The position numbers and the translations under genes are program-made. Shown here one piece after another: positions 5,307 through 5,620 of a stretch of 5,620 nucleotides of DNA. Positions within the stretch are counted from its first letter, which is position 1. The number at the start of each line of letters is the position of its first letter. The notes beneath the pieces were generated by a model. It searched no databases. It was given only the letters and a program-made list of their open reading frames with translations, and was not told the origin of the DNA. The stretch covers positions 1 to 5,620 of the forward strand of contig JBOHHM010000129.1 in NCBI GenBank assembly GCA_050725495.1, in the 5' to 3' direction. This DNA comes from JBOHHM01 sp050725495 (GTDB lineage Bacteria > Pseudomonadota > Gammaproteobacteria > Burkholderiales > Burkholderiaceae_C).

Positions 5307-5620
5307 TCAGTGCAGCGGGGCCCTGCAAAAGCGCCCGTGCTGCTGCGAGCTCATCAACGCATGGAACTGATCGTGCGACATGCGCAGCAGGCGCTCGTGA
5401 TCGCCGCCTTCCATGTACACGACGTCGCTGGCTTCGAGTTCATCGTCGACGATGGTCTCGATGCCCCAGGCCATGCCGACCGGGGGTACCGCACCGAGAT
5501 CGCAGTCCGCGAACAGCATCGCGATGCGGCTTTCATCGGCGAGCCTGAGTTCCTTGCGGCCCAGCATGCGGGCGAGTTCGCCCACCATGACGGTCTTGTC
5601 GGCCGGGACGACGGCCATCA
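5307..5620 (-). CDS. YbaK/EbsC-type aminoacyl-tRNA deacylase (N-terminus off the right edge)
   Basis: The C-terminal 103 residues or so of a YbaK/EbsC-fold protein, a family that hydrolyses mischarged aminoacyl-tRNA (for example Cys- or Ala-tRNAPro) as a trans-editing factor in the cytoplasm. Visible features are the segment beginning AVVPADKTV, the signature DLGAVPPVGMAWG (about 40-52 of the visible part), VDDELEASDVVYMEGGDH, in which the GDH lies in the conserved loop near the active site, and a C-terminal HGRF. Family members of this kind are about 150-165 residues, so roughly 50-60 residues, including the catalytic lysine, lie outside the window. The ATG at 5616-5618 is internal to the conserved fold and should not be taken as the start; the frame is open through the edge. 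The substrate amino acid cannot be assigned. It is upstream of the Mut7-C gene on the same strand, but the spacer contains hairpins, so co-transcription is uncertain. Confidence 0.9.
   Translation of the reverse strand, partial: MAVVPADKTVMVGELARMLGRKELRLADESRIAMLFADCDLGAVPPVGMAWGIETIVDDELEASDVVYMEGGDHERLLRMSHDQFHALMSSQQHGRFCRAPLH

Noticed and set aside
4482..5548. Plus-strand frames opposite the Mut7-C and YbaK-type genes, one preceded by AGGAGGTG at 5199-5206
   Set aside because: The Shine-Dalgarno-like octamer has no start codon at proper spacing leading to a credible protein, and the frames are antisense to recognisable genes.

Overview
The window is GC-rich DNA with third codon positions almost always G or C. 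Gene content and protein style point to a betaproteobacterium of the order Burkholderiales, most likely family Comamonadaceae. That placement is inferred from the proteins and from one repeat-like AT-rich segment; nothing here names a genus. There are seven protein genes, two of them cut by the window edges. I see no RNA genes, insertion sequences, CRISPR arrays or prophage genes.

Layout. Positions 1-1136 (minus) hold most of a phosphomannomutase/phosphoglucomutase of the AlgC type, whose C-terminus lies off the left edge. A 113-bp divergent intergenic region (1137-1249) carries a -10-like box for each direction and a nested inverted repeat between them. From 1250 to 4404 (plus) runs a tight four-gene unit: an Ada-sensor/AlkA glycosylase fusion, an O6-alkylguanine-DNA methyltransferase (ogt), a ten-helix EamA/DMT transporter, and a 55-codon very basic protein. 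Spacings are 4 bp, then two 4-base ATGA overlaps, so the genes are almost certainly co-transcribed and translationally coupled. A short dyad at 4409-4425 separates this unit from the convergent Ub-Mut7-C RNase-family gene (4434-5177, minus). After a 129-bp spacer with two hairpins, the C-terminal part of a YbaK/EbsC-type aminoacyl-tRNA deacylase (minus) runs off the right edge.

How the genes work together. The central unit looks like a rewired adaptive response to DNA methylation. The methylphosphotriester sensor and AraC-type DNA-binding module are fused to the 3-methyladenine glycosylase instead of to the methyltransferase, which is the next gene. From memory, Mycobacterium tuberculosis has a similar alkA(adaA)-ogt pair. 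What is less expected is that a DMT exporter-like protein and a small, strongly cationic protein are coupled behind it. The flanking phosphohexomutase, Mut7-C and YbaK genes have no evident link to alkylation repair.

The best leads are the composition of the repair-transport operon, the unannotated-looking basic microprotein, the nested dyad with an apparently leaderless start for the sensor gene, and a repeat-like AT-rich segment that appears to have become the C-terminal tail of the glycosylase.
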